DNA from: Cytophagaceae bacterium
Lineage (GTDB): Bacteria > Bacteroidota > Bacteroidia > Cytophagales > Cytophagaceae
Reading direction: 5' to 3'
DNA: 48,605 nt
Assembly: GCA_025455005.1 (NCBI GenBank)
Contig: JALONH010000021.1
Coordinates: forward strand, 1-48,605
A program made the position numbers and the translations under genes. The notes beneath the pieces were generated by a model. That model ran no database searches. It was given only the letters and a program-made list of their open reading frames with translations, and was not told the origin of the DNA. Of the stretch, positions 15,496 to 24,539 are shown piece after piece. Position 1 is the stretch's first letter, and each line of letters begins with the position of its first letter.

Positions 15496-16938
15496 ATGAC
15501 CTTTTTTCGTTCTACTACTTTTTTAATTATTGCCAGTATAATTCTCATAGGAGAATTAGTCTATGCTACCGTACAATACAGTCGTACAAAAGTAGACGGA
15601 GATTTTGCCGCTATTGTATTACCTGCACCCTGGTATGCACAAGTATTGGAAGACCCCATCGGAACATCTGCCTTACTAGAGAAAGAACGTTACGGCGGAA
15701 CCAATCGGTTTACGGCTCATGTTATCATGCGCACGTATTTTTATCATGTGCCGATAGTGTTACAACAGGTTGTTTCCCCTATTGAAAGTGTTTACCTATC
15801 CATCACCCTAGCTAAACTCGGCATCCATATTCTCTTTTTATCCCTAATCGGTTTCTATGCGGCATCTTTCATCGGGTTAACGTTTAGACATTGGTTGTTA
15901 GCCCTTCTCTTTGTTTCTCCTTTTTTAATTGCACATGGACCCTTCATTGATTTTTATAGTTTCTTGGATAAAACAATTACCTATGCCATGTTCTACACCC
16001 TGCCAATGTGTGGGATATTACTATACTATGCGCCTATATTCTACCAAGTGTTCATCAAAAAATCGACGGTACATCCTGTTTACCTGATGCTGTACATTCC
16101 CATAAGTTTTTTCATGGTTAGCTTTGGACCACTTGCCGCACCCTTAATACTGTTAATCAATGGTCTTATAGGAGGTTTGGTCTTGTATACTTTCCTTACT
16201 GCAACGAGCCCTCTTGCTTCGTTTACGCGTTGGATACAAGAACAAGGGATTCTATTTGTACTTCTTTTTGTAGGTGTACTGTTCAGTATATATTCTATGT
16301 ATCTAGGGACTTTTAATATAGAAAATGAGTCTTGTACTATACCCATTATAGATCGATATATAAGTTTGATGAAAGGTATTTATTATTCCTTATTTAGTTT
16401 CCGACATGGAGGAGTATTCCTTTTAGGATTAGGGATATGGGGTGGAACGATAGTCGGCAAACCGTTTATTCAAAAGGAATATCGCCTGTTACTACTTTTT
16501 GTAAGTTTCCTATTGATAGGATATACGGTATTGCTTCCCTTTGGAGGGTGTAGAATATACCGTCCGTTTATTTTACGAAGGGATACCTTCTTACCTATAC
16601 TGACCTTATTGTTGTTTCTTACGAGTGTAAGTGCGCTCCATATTTTCCATCAAGAAAATAGGAAACGTTTTTATCTTTTCTTCCTTCCATGGTTGGCATT
16701 AAGTGTATTCTTTTGGAAAATGGAACGAATGCCCGAATCGTATGATGATAATACCTTAGAGAAAAAAAATTTATACCAACTTCAACGCAGTACAGAAGAC
16801 TGTACTACCTTAAACGAAGCTATGTCTATCTTTTCTTGGAATAATTATTCCGACTGTGGGGAATCGTATATCAACAGTGCCTTATTGGTTCATTATAACA
16901 TCATAGATCGATATCGATTGTATAAGAATAAAGAGTAG
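15496..16938 (+). CDS. Polytopic membrane protein of unknown function
   Basis: About 480 aa with roughly ten membrane helices. The ATG at 15496, 8 nt after hemH, gives a clean first helix (STTFLIIASIILIGELVY). A longer frame from 15409 would overlap hemH. A predicted periplasmic loop follows helix 1. 'SPFLIAHGPFIDFYSF' lies near the middle, and the C-terminal tail is soluble with Cys residues ('STEDCTTLNEAM', 'YSDCGESY'). The overall shape resembles glycosyltransferase-C-type membrane proteins, but no catalytic motif can be assigned. A similar-sized protein of like character lies at 21834-23255. Confidence 0.55.
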   Translation: MTFFRSTTFLIIASIILIGELVYATVQYSRTKVDGDFAAIVLPAPWYAQVLEDPIGTSALLEKERYGGTNRFTAHVIMRTYFYHVPIVLQQVVSPIESVYLSITLAKLGIHILFLSLIGFYAASFIGLTFRHWLLALLFVSPFLIAHGPFIDFYSFLDKTITYAMFYTLPMCGILLYYAPIFYQVFIKKSTVHPVYLMLYIPISFFMVSFGPLAAPLILLINGLIGGLVLYTFLTATSPLASFTRWIQEQGILFVLLFVGVLFSIYSMYLGTFNIENESCTIPIIDRYISLMKGIYYSLFSFRHGGVFLLGLGIWGGTIVGKPFIQKEYRLLLLFVSFLLIGYTVLLPFGGCRIYRPFILRRDTFLPILTLLLFLTSVSALHIFHQENRKRFYLFFLPWLALSVFFWKMERMPESYDDNTLEKKNLYQLQRSTEDCTTLNEAMSIFSWNNYSDCGESYINSALLVHYNIIDRYRLYKNKE

Positions 16939-17298
16939 TAGGGGCATATTGTATTTTTAAGTCGATACTCAATCGTAAATTCCTTAAGTATAACTCCTGT
17001 TTAGTAGATTAATATCAATTGTCTTTTATTATTATTATTATTTTCTTTGATCCGTCCGTCGTTCGATTAAACACTTTATATTATAATAGAAGGTGTTTCA
17101 TACAATTCGTGACTAGGCTGTTTTTTATTATGGTTATAGAAGAACTACCGGCCATATAGATCATTGGATTAAACCGTACAACTTATCAAAAGAAAAAAAG
17201 GAGCCTGCTGTAGTAGAATTCGATTGTGAAAAGAGATTCCCTTTATATAAATTTAAAGGGTAGATACGTGCCGGTATCTACCCTTATATTCCCTTTTT
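16939..17298. other. Gap between the membrane-protein gene and gldM
   Basis: I see no complete gene here. There is a TTA/ATT triplet run near 17026-17044 and the terminator hairpin at 17256-17285. An open frame without a start codon spans roughly 17119-17262 and ends at the hairpin. Its translation includes 'YGYRRTTGHIDHWIKPY'. It may be a decayed gene end or chance. Confidence 0.4.
17256..17285. terminator. Terminator hairpin downstream of gldM
   Basis: A 12-bp perfect stem (17256-17267 with 17274-17285) has a 6-nt loop. On the minus strand it lies 14 nt past the gldM stop and is followed by an AT-rich tail. On the plus strand a T7 run follows after about 10 nt. It probably serves gldM and perhaps both directions. 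Confidence 0.7.
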
Positions 17299-18900
17299 TT
17301 AAATCACCGGAATAACAATCGGTGTACTAGGTAGACTGACTTCCTCCCACGTTCCTAAATACGTTTTGCGGAGAACTTTTTTGGGCGTTACAAATAGTAC
17401 ATCTCTACTCTGAACATTGTTTCCATTATACGCGACGATCTCTTTATCTCGGATAGACGGCATATTGGCGGCGATTACACTGTTTTTTCCTCGACCTACT
17501 TCTATGGACCATTCCACTACCTTATACACAGCATCCTCCGGTAGCTCTCTTGCAAAATTCGATTCCGGAATAGCTTTAATCGAAATGTTACGAATCGATT
17601 GTGCTGTTACACCGGTTTTGGCATTAATGATCGCTCCATTTACTCGGACTTCTATTGTAGGTTTTGGAACGGGATTTACTTTAAACGGTTCTAATCCAAT
17701 AAACTGTCCATCGCTATATACCTTTAACTCCACCCTACTTTTTGTAGGAATAATATATATAACACCTTTTTTATCGGTAGTTTGGACAGTTGCTCCAGTC
17801 GCTGTAAAGCTTGGTTTGTAATACGCACCCAACGCCGGAACGTCTACCTCTTTTTTATTGCCACAGTTGAAATACAACGACTGACCTGAAACCGTTTGTG
17901 CTTTAATAACCGGTTGTACAACATAATACTCCTCTGTTACGGTGTAAACGGTATCTTGACCATTAGGCTTCTTCACTTTGATTTGAGCAGTAAAGGATTT
18001 TTTCAATAAGCCTTGTGTATCGTAGTTACCTCCGGATGCCGTGAACCTAAATTGACCAATCCCATCCCCGTTTACATTCAAGGCTTGATTCCCTACAGAA
18101 ATCTGGGGTAACATAGAAGTAGAAGTAGCCGCCATAAAGACCTCTGCTTGAAAGGGTGTACCGGCCGGTACATATTTAGACATCGACCGCACCATAGGTT
18201 TTAAGCGGTCTACTTTATAATCATTAATCCCTACTTGTGCCAACATTTTATTCACCGCATCCCGCTCTATCGTTACTACACGTGTTTCGAGTTCGCTTAT
18301 AACTGCCATCGCGGCGACCAATGGTGTTTGAGCAAAATTAAGTTGAGCAAAATCTTTACTTTTTTGTTCCGGATTGTTTCTATATAAAGGATCGTCCTTT
18401 CCATCTAAAGCTAATTCCGGAATCGATTGGCCGCTGATGGATTGTACAAAGGACGTATACTCCTGTAATCGCTTTTGTAATTCATATGCCTTGCCTGATT
18501 TTGATGTTGCACCTAACATCAACACTTCGATTGCCGTTTCTTCTTTCGCACCTTTCAGGGTACCCTCTTCATCTTTACCTCCGGAAACATCAATCATCTC
18601 TTGCTTTAACTTATTCATGTAAGCAATCAACGTTTCCGTCCGTTGTTGTAACGCTTCCGATTGTTGTACTAATCGTCTCTCTTTCGGTGGGCTATTTCTA
18701 TCTTTCACCGCTTGCTTCAAGGTTTCATATTGGATGCGATTTTGTGCAGAAGAGTGTACTACTGCCAACTCCATACTGGAATTAAGAGCAATAAACTTTT
18801 CTATAATAGCCGAACTTACTTGTAAGGCTAATAGTGCCGTTAGCACGAGGTACATCATACCTATCATGCGTTGTCTTGGAGTTTCTTTTCCTGTTGCCAT
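17299..18900 (-). CDS. gldM: Gliding motility / type IX secretion protein GldM
   Basis: GldM is an inner-membrane protein that, with GldL, forms the proton-driven motor of the type IX secretion system. Its periplasmic part reaches the GldK/GldN ring. The family N-terminus 'ETPRQRMIGMMYLVLTALL' gives one membrane helix at about residues 11-32. A helical periplasmic domain and several beta-rich domains follow, for a total of 533 aa, as expected. Unusually, gldL is not beside it on either side and no gldN follows, although these normally sit in a gldKLMN cluster. The leader has a -7-like TATCTTTT near 18986-18979 and a nested palindrome. Confidence 0.9.
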   Translation of the reverse strand: MATGKETPRQRMIGMMYLVLTALLALQVSSAIIEKFIALNSSMELAVVHSSAQNRIQYETLKQAVKDRNSPPKERRLVQQSEALQQRTETLIAYMNKLKQEMIDVSGGKDEEGTLKGAKEETAIEVLMLGATSKSGKAYELQKRLQEYTSFVQSISGQSIPELALDGKDDPLYRNNPEQKSKDFAQLNFAQTPLVAAMAVISELETRVVTIERDAVNKMLAQVGINDYKVDRLKPMVRSMSKYVPAGTPFQAEVFMAATSTSMLPQISVGNQALNVNGDGIGQFRFTASGGNYDTQGLLKKSFTAQIKVKKPNGQDTVYTVTEEYYVVQPVIKAQTVSGQSLYFNCGNKKEVDVPALGAYYKPSFTATGATVQTTDKKGVIYIIPTKSRVELKVYSDGQFIGLEPFKVNPVPKPTIEVRVNGAIINAKTGVTAQSIRNISIKAIPESNFARELPEDAVYKVVEWSIEVGRGKNSVIAANMPSIRDKEIVAYNGNNVQSRDVLFVTPKKVLRKTYLGTWEEVSLPSTPIVIPVI

Positions 18901-19312
18901 AAGTTACTTGGGTTTAATGGTTTCCCCTATGCAACTCCCGGGAGGCTTTGGTTGCACTCATAAAGTAAGAGACACCGAAAAGATACACCGTTTGAAAAAA
19001 TATTTTTTTATAAAAAGATAAACGGAGCCGTAACGTAGTGTCATTGTAATAAATATTGTATTGGGTTTAATGAAATGCTAAGACGTTGTCTGTATATAAA
19101 AGGATGAGCCTATACTAAAATACACATTCCTTTATCCAGGTTAAGCTGTTCCGTTTAGTCCACAACAGCAAACGAGCTCCATTTATAATTCCTCTCTGTA
19201 TCTTTTTACCTTATCCCCATTATACATAAAACCTAACCGATAAACGTACTGCCGTAAGATGGCATACTAATAATTGAACAACCGTAGTACCCCTTATCTA
19301 AACCATACTGTT
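18901..19312. other. Divergent intergenic region between gldM and a lipoprotein gene
   Basis: No gene is seen. It should hold two outward promoters: TATCTTTT on the minus strand near 18986-18979 for gldM, and TATCTTTT at 19199-19206 for the lipoprotein gene. The gldM side contains a nested palindrome at 18931-18955. Confidence 0.45.
18931..18955 (-). other. Nested palindrome in the gldM 5' leader
   Basis: GCAAC (18931-18935) and GTTGC (18951-18955) enclose the 10-bp perfect palindrome CTCCCGGGAG (18935-18944). It is GC-rich in an AT-rich leader, about 30-55 nt before the gldM start. It could be an RNA hairpin affecting translation or an operator. Confidence 0.4.
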
Positions 19313-20308
19313 ATGACATCATCAAAAAAAAGATTGGCTTTTATCGGGATACATTTCGTGTTCCTCCTGTTCATCACGCAATGTACCGGCTATAACACAA
19401 ATATTGGACGTAGACAAGTATACCACTATCCAAGCAGTGCCTATTATTTTTCTTTACGATCCACTCCTTTCACTATGGGCGTAGAAGCACAATACTTTAC
19501 TTTACAAAAAGGATATCAAACCGTTGAAGGTAAAAAGGGGACTTTTATCTCGCTCGATACCGATTGTCTACAACATGAAGATGGCAGCGGAGCCGACAGC
19601 GCCCTCACACTTATGTTAAAAGAATGTTACACGAAAACCGATTTGGTAGTAGAACAAGCATACACTCGAAGTAATGGTGCCTTATTAGAAAGTGCCGGAA
19701 GTATCTATTTAACTATATCCGATTGTAAAGGTGCTTTGTATTTTAAATGTTCTGAAGGTATGACCATACAAATGCCGAGTAGTAATGTGGACCCTGACAT
19801 GGCTTATTTTAGTGGCACTAGGGATGAAGAAGGAAAGATGAATTGGGTTCTTCAGGATTCTATTGTTTCCATTTCTACCCTATCGAATGAAAACGACGAT
19901 TGGATAGAAGGCCCGGAGATGGATGAGCCGCTGACCCAAGAAATGAAAGGGTACCTATTTCAAACCAAACAATTAGGCTGGATCAACTGCGATAAATTTT
20001 ATGATAGTAAAGGAGATAAACGACCGCTTCTTCTGTCCCTTCCGGAAATAGCGAAGGGATATCAACGAAATGTTTTTGTTGTCTTTACCGATAGAAAAAG
20101 TGTATTACCGGCTTATCCCATAAACGGTCAGTACAAAACAGACTCTATTCCGGTAGGAGAAGCTTTAACCATACTTTGTTTAGACACACAATCGGACAAT
20201 GTTTATTTAGGCGTGGTGAAGGTAGTAAGTGGTTCCGAATCTGTTTTTGTTCCTACTTCAAAAGTTCCAAGAAAAGAATTAGAGCAAAAATTGGAGGATA
20301 TTTTATAA
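19313..20308 (+). CDS. Predicted lipoprotein of unknown function
   Basis: 331 aa. The ATG at 19313 gives a normal signal peptide and a lipobox ending ITQC with Cys24. A TTG at 19274 would add 13 unneeded residues. The mature part is mixed alpha/beta with 'LYFKCSEGMTIQMPSS' and 'GWINCDKFYDSKGDKRPLL'. The latter recalls short SH3-like 'W-I-N-C-D' segments in Bacteroidota envelope proteins. No known family is recognised. It lies between gldM and gldJ, so an envelope role is plausible but unproven. Confidence 0.65.
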   Translation: MTSSKKRLAFIGIHFVFLLFITQCTGYNTNIGRRQVYHYPSSAYYFSLRSTPFTMGVEAQYFTLQKGYQTVEGKKGTFISLDTDCLQHEDGSGADSALTLMLKECYTKTDLVVEQAYTRSNGALLESAGSIYLTISDCKGALYFKCSEGMTIQMPSSNVDPDMAYFSGTRDEEGKMNWVLQDSIVSISTLSNENDDWIEGPEMDEPLTQEMKGYLFQTKQLGWINCDKFYDSKGDKRPLLLSLPEIAKGYQRNVFVVFTDRKSVLPAYPINGQYKTDSIPVGEALTILCLDTQSDNVYLGVVKVVSGSESVFVPTSKVPRKELEQKLEDIL

Positions 20309-20474
20309 AAACGTAGTTTTAAAATCGTATACCAATGATTTGTTTAATTTTACACAACAAGTTGATTGTTAAGTACGTTTTAAGTTTATGAACAGGAATT
20401 CGTTTGTTTTATACACCAATCGTGGTTAATTAATCGTATTAAATTTCCTTTGAAATCTTGGATTATTAATTGAT

Positions 20475-20483
20475 TGTGGATAA
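20475..20483 (-). other. Exact TTATCCACA (DnaA-box-like) sequence upstream of gldJ
   Basis: TGTGGATAA on the plus strand is the complement of TTATCCACA, the canonical DnaA box. It is a single site in the AT-rich 220-bp gap before gldJ. One 9-mer is expected now and then by chance, so function is not claimed. Confidence 0.25.
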
Positions 20484-20528
20484 ATTAGCAGACTTATTTG
20501 GAAGAATATCTATTATTAAAAACAGGTT

Positions 20529-21719
20529 ATGAAGAAAATGACACGTGTGATTCAACAGGTTGCGCTTTTAGCCTTGGGTGCATCTTTGATGTATTCTTGT
20601 ACAAAAGGAAACCCTACGAGCATGGATCCGGGCAATAGCTCCACTACTACCGGACTAGCTTACAACGAAGAAGAAGGTTTCCAAGTGGCGGAATACGCCG
20701 GCCAACCGGAAGGTCCAAACTTAGTTTATATTGAAGGTGGACGTACCGTTTTAGGATCCTTTGAAGAGGATTTAATGAAAAACGGAGACAACGTGGAAAG
20801 AACGGTTACCGTTGCTTCTTTCTACATGGACGAGACAGAAATCGCCAACATCCACTGGTTAGAATATTTATTTTATGTTCAAAGAGACTCTTCTCAAGAA
20901 TTTTATGAGTCTGCTCTACCGGATACCACCGTATGGGCTTCTGAACTAGCGTACAACGATCCTTATGTTGATCACTATTTCCGTTATCCGGGCTTCCGTT
21001 ATTTCCCAGTTGTTGGGGTTAACTGGATTCAAGCAAACGATTATTGCGTTTGGAGAACATCTGTAGTAAACAATCAATTAGCACAAAACGCCGGTATTGA
21101 TGTACCGGAAGGTGGCGGACGTATTCCATTAGAAACAGGTGTGGTATTACCGAACTATCGTTTACCATCTGAAGCGGAATGGGAATATGCTGCTCAAGCG
21201 CTAATCGGTAACCAATGGTTAGATGAAAACCAAACACATAAAAGACTTTACCCATGGGATGGTCACGCATTACGTAATCCCTATGGAAAACAAATGGGTA
21301 TGTTCTTAGCTAACTTTAAAAGAGGTCGTGGTGATTATGCCGGTATTGCCGGTAAGTTGAACGATGGTGCTATGATTACTACTTATATTTATGAATTCCC
21401 TCCAAATGATTTCGGTCTATATTGTATGGCAGGTAACGTTAACGAGTGGGTATATGATGTTTACCGTCCGTTATCCTTCCAAACGTTTGATGACTTAAAC
21501 CCATTACGTCGTAACGGTTACTTAGACGAAGATAAAGGCTACGATAAAGCCGGTTTCCAATCCTTAATAGACGATCACGTTCGTGTTTATAAAGGGGGTA
21601 GCTGGAAAGACGTTGCGTATTGGATGTCACCGGGTACACGTCGTTACTTAGCGGAAGATTCTTGTACAGCAACCATCGGTTTCCGTTGTGCAATGATTCA
21701 AGCCGGAACTAATTATTAA
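20529..21719 (+). CDS. gldJ: Gliding motility lipoprotein GldJ (sulfatase-modifying-factor fold)
   Basis: A 396-aa outer-membrane lipoprotein with a signal peptide ending at Cys24 (MYSC). The rest is an FGE/SUMF1-type fold: 'GPNLVYIEGGRTVLGSFEED', 'SFYMDETEIANIHWLEYL', 'YFPVVGVNWIQANDYCVWR', 'YRLPSEAEWEYAAQ', 'GNVNEWVYDVYRP' and 'GFRCAMI'. The segment 'AYNDPYVDHYFRYPGFRYFPV' matches GldJ better than GldK in my reading, but the two are paralogues. Such proteins stabilise or form part of the type IX secretion machinery. Codon use looks more biased than in its neighbours (many CGT, GGT and AAC), suggesting high expression. It ends at a very strong terminator. Confidence 0.72.
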   Translation: MKKMTRVIQQVALLALGASLMYSCTKGNPTSMDPGNSSTTTGLAYNEEEGFQVAEYAGQPEGPNLVYIEGGRTVLGSFEEDLMKNGDNVERTVTVASFYMDETEIANIHWLEYLFYVQRDSSQEFYESALPDTTVWASELAYNDPYVDHYFRYPGFRYFPVVGVNWIQANDYCVWRTSVVNNQLAQNAGIDVPEGGGRIPLETGVVLPNYRLPSEAEWEYAAQALIGNQWLDENQTHKRLYPWDGHALRNPYGKQMGMFLANFKRGRGDYAGIAGKLNDGAMITTYIYEFPPNDFGLYCMAGNVNEWVYDVYRPLSFQTFDDLNPLRRNGYLDEDKGYDKAGFQSLIDDHVRVYKGGSWKDVAYWMSPGTRRYLAEDSCTATIGFRCAMIQAGTNY

Positions 21720-21732
21720 TAGATAGAATTCC

Positions 21733-21773
21733 AATAAAAAAAACCCCGATGATGAATCGGGGTTTTTTTTATT
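21733..21773. terminator. Strong bidirectional terminator after gldJ
   Basis: An 18-bp perfect stem (21733-21750 with 21756-21773) with a 5-nt loop has a CCCCGAT core and eight-base A and T runs. It can end gldJ and the convergent membrane-protein gene. Confidence 0.93.
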
Positions 21774-21833
21774 ACCTTTTACCTAATAGGACTCGCTCCA
21801 TATACCACAATTAACCGTTTAATTTTATCTTTC

Positions 21834-23255
21834 TCATTCATTGCTTAGGCGTACCTCTTTCCCATCGATTTTTCTATAATACGAAGTATCCGAAAAGTTG
21901 AAATACGGATTGGAATTAAAATCGGAGTAATCAAAAGCACCCCATTTGGTTACAAATTTTTTGTTATGGTGCAGCGTCCAATCCAGGGTTTTAATATTAT
22001 CCGTAATAATAATGGAGGATGTTGCCTTTCGTTTAATCGTAGATAACAACCAAATTTCGTAAGATGTGGCCCAATCCATTATCAATGTTGATTTAATATC
22101 GGGAGTCGTTTCTATAAGGTTCTTTTTTTGAGGAGCTTTATCCATTTGAAGGATAACCGATTCCAAAAACTGTAGTCTATTGGTATAAAGGGTATGTGTA
22201 GAATAAATATGCGCTAACCGGATGCCAAAAAATAGCGCGATCAACGGCCATACATACCGCCAATGTATCCTATCGACAACATCGTATGCTATGGCCATTC
22301 CTAAATACAAGCCCACCGGTAAATACATGTTTTCTATATAAAACTGATCGGCTCCTTTTGCATAACAAATATTTATAAAAAGAACATAGGCGACAGTAAA
22401 CGACACTACAAAAAATGCTTTGAAGTATTGCTTGTCAATCCCATAAACCGCACAAAGCACCATCATCAGAATAAGGATGCCGTAATAATCTTTTAACCAA
22501 TACTGTAGAAAAATAATATTGGATGGTAAAGTAAAGTAGTTCGGAAAATAAAGAAACAGATTGTCCATTCCTTCCATGGACTTAGCGTCGTATCCGGTTT
22601 TAAATAAAAAATATTTAATACTATAAAAAATCAAGAAACTACTATAAGGATAGATATATACACTTTTATTTTTCCAATCCTGAAGCATAAAAAATAAAAA
22701 CATAAACGTAGCCGGAAATAAGATAAGAGGATGTGAAAAGGCTACAAAAAAGGATAAAATCGCCATGCCATAGATCCAAGTGGTTTTCCGATTTGTTGGT
22801 TCAAGTGTAGGTATATGTTGGGCAATAGCAAAAAGTAAAATCAGCAACGGTAAGCCCTGTTGGTATTCCGACTGTATCCAATAAAACGTATGGGTAAGGA
22901 CGGTAGAATGTAAAAACAAAAGGCAAAGCCCCAATCTCCAACTTTTAAGAACATGTACAACAATAAAAAAGACTAGTCCCTGCAAAAGGACAAAGGACGT
23001 AGTATATAGAATCGTTATCGTTTTTAAATCCAAGTGTAATTTAGAACCTATAAGCGGAAATAACTGCGTAAAAAAAGCCACAACTCTAAAGTTTTGAATG
23101 GCAAACGTTTGATCCTTCAAAATAAAAAAGAGATGAAAGGAAATATCTACGAAGGCCGCTCTTTCTAAATAGAAAAGAATGGCGAACAACAGTACTACTG
23201 CATAAAACGCCATTCCTATTTTATAAACGGTGGACCCTGTTGTTTCTTTTTTCAT
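21834..23255 (-). CDS. Polytopic membrane protein of unknown function
   Basis: 473 aa from the ATG at 23255 (a TTG at 23264 adds three residues). About ten to twelve membrane helices are present, with a large soluble C-terminus. 'YWIQSEYQQGLPLLILLFA' and 'AFSHPLILFPATFMFLFF' lie in the centre. The arrangement of a first helix, a periplasmic loop, many helices and a periplasmic tail resembles GT-C-type or Wzy-like proteins. No diagnostic Asp/Glu motif could be assigned with confidence. It stands alone on the minus strand. Confidence 0.55.
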   Translation of the reverse strand: MKKETTGSTVYKIGMAFYAVVLLFAILFYLERAAFVDISFHLFFILKDQTFAIQNFRVVAFFTQLFPLIGSKLHLDLKTITILYTTSFVLLQGLVFFIVVHVLKSWRLGLCLLFLHSTVLTHTFYWIQSEYQQGLPLLILLFAIAQHIPTLEPTNRKTTWIYGMAILSFFVAFSHPLILFPATFMFLFFMLQDWKNKSVYIYPYSSFLIFYSIKYFLFKTGYDAKSMEGMDNLFLYFPNYFTLPSNIIFLQYWLKDYYGILILMMVLCAVYGIDKQYFKAFFVVSFTVAYVLFINICYAKGADQFYIENMYLPVGLYLGMAIAYDVVDRIHWRYVWPLIALFFGIRLAHIYSTHTLYTNRLQFLESVILQMDKAPQKKNLIETTPDIKSTLIMDWATSYEIWLLSTIKRKATSSIIITDNIKTLDWTLHHNKKFVTKWGAFDYSDFNSNPYFNFSDTSYYRKIDGKEVRLSNE

Positions 23256-23339
23256 CCTATTCAACTTCTATTTTATCAGGCAAATTAATCGTTTTCTACT
23301 TATTTCTTTACTTTTTAATTGACCTATTGTTACTCCTGC

Positions 23340-24053
23340 TCACCGAGTCATAGCTAATACTGCAATGCTTACTTTAGAAGCGCCGGCCGCCAGTAACAAT
23401 GCCGCACATTGTTCTACCGTAGCTCCCGTTGTTACGATATCATCGACCAATAAGACCTCTTTATCTTTTAAACGATCCGATACTGTTGCCGAAAGATAAA
23501 AAGAGTTTAATGCATTTTTTGATCGTTGTTGTTTGGTACTTTTTGCTTGTACTATACTTGTCCACCGTTTATACAAACACGTTTTATCAATAGGAATCCC
23601 TAACACCGTAGCCATACCTTCTGCAAGAAGCTGCGCTTGATTATACCCTCTTTTTTTGTATTTCCAATACGACATCGGAACAAAAACAATGAGGTCCGGT
23701 TTAGAAACGTTTTCTTTACGTTTCCAAGCGTGGCCCATGAATAAACCCATACGAAAGCCTAAGGAAGTATAAGCCTCATATTTAATGGCATGGAGTAACA
23801 AACGCGTTGAATTATATTTGTCAAATTGATATAGGGCTAAGCCTTGATGTAAGGGGACGGTAGCAGACACGCGTTGACCAATGAGTTCTTGAGACAAGCC
23901 ATTATCCATAGTAGGTAAGGACTGCAAACAATGTAAACAAATCGCTTCCTCTTGGCGAACTAATGGTGTACCACAGTTAATACAATGAGGGGGAAAGAGT
24001 AAATCTTCCCAAATGAGACTCCACTTATGGAGTTTGGATAAAATAGAAGACAT
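23340..24053 (-). CDS. comF: ComF-family phosphoribosyltransferase-like protein
   Basis: 237 aa. The N-terminus has a zinc-ribbon-like double CxxC ('CINCGTPL' and 'CLHCLQSL'). The C-terminus has the PRPP-binding loop 'EVLLVDDIVTTGATVEQC' of type I phosphoribosyltransferases. ComF proteins take part in natural DNA uptake in several bacteria and are widely conserved in others without known competence. 'YKKRGYNQAQLLAEGMA' is a typical ComF segment. Divergent from the next gene with about 60 bp between. Confidence 0.88.
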   Translation of the reverse strand: MSSILSKLHKWSLIWEDLLFPPHCINCGTPLVRQEEAICLHCLQSLPTMDNGLSQELIGQRVSATVPLHQGLALYQFDKYNSTRLLLHAIKYEAYTSLGFRMGLFMGHAWKRKENVSKPDLIVFVPMSYWKYKKRGYNQAQLLAEGMATVLGIPIDKTCLYKRWTSIVQAKSTKQQRSKNALNSFYLSATVSDRLKDKEVLLVDDIVTTGATVEQCAALLLAAGASKVSIAVLAMTR

Positions 24054-24115
24054 AAAAAGAACATAGCCGGATTGAGTTTGTTAAATTAGCACTTTAATCC
24101 TAAACAATCTACAAC

Positions 24116-24523
24116 ATGTTTTTAGATGACCCGCAAGCTAAAGACCGATGGGACCGACTGATGTATTACTTTATTCGGACAACCGGTAAAAAACCCAATC
24201 TAAATACCTTGTTGTTTTTAATAGGAGTAAATGAAGTAGGACAAGGGAAAAAGAATTATTCCAAAGAAGAAAAACAAGACCTCATGCATGTGGCCACTTG
24301 TGTGTTGTTATCCTACAGTGGACATTATACCTTAGAAGGACAAGATGCCGACGGTTGGCCGCATTTTACTTTAGTTCGAGACCTACCAAAATTGACTTTA
24401 AACGAACAAGAAGACTTATTAAAATTCCACATGTTAGAATATTTTCAAGACATCATAGATGAGGAAATACGTCGACAGGACAACCAACAAAAACCTCTTC
24501 CTCCCCCCCACTTGAAACTCTAA
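24116..24523 (+). CDS. Conserved hypothetical protein
   Basis: A 135-aa soluble protein without a signal peptide. Features are an N-terminal helix 'DPQAKDRWDRLMYYFIRTTG', a central 'LLFLIGVNEVGQG' and a charged C-terminus. It lies 16 nt upstream of the exonuclease III gene and is probably co-transcribed. It looks like a widely conserved small Bacteroidota protein, but I do not know a function. TAAATTAG at about 24080 is a 7-of-8 match to the -7 element. Confidence 0.7.
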   Translation: MFLDDPQAKDRWDRLMYYFIRTTGKKPNLNTLLFLIGVNEVGQGKKNYSKEEKQDLMHVATCVLLSYSGHYTLEGQDADGWPHFTLVRDLPKLTLNEQEDLLKFHMLEYFQDIIDEEIRRQDNQQKPLPPPHLKL

Positions 24524-24539
24524 CCCCAATCTAATCCTT

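Noticed and set aside
18374-19021. Plus-strand open frames opposite the gldM N-terminus
   Set aside because: They are antisense to a well-supported gldM coding region and have no protein-like conserved motif.
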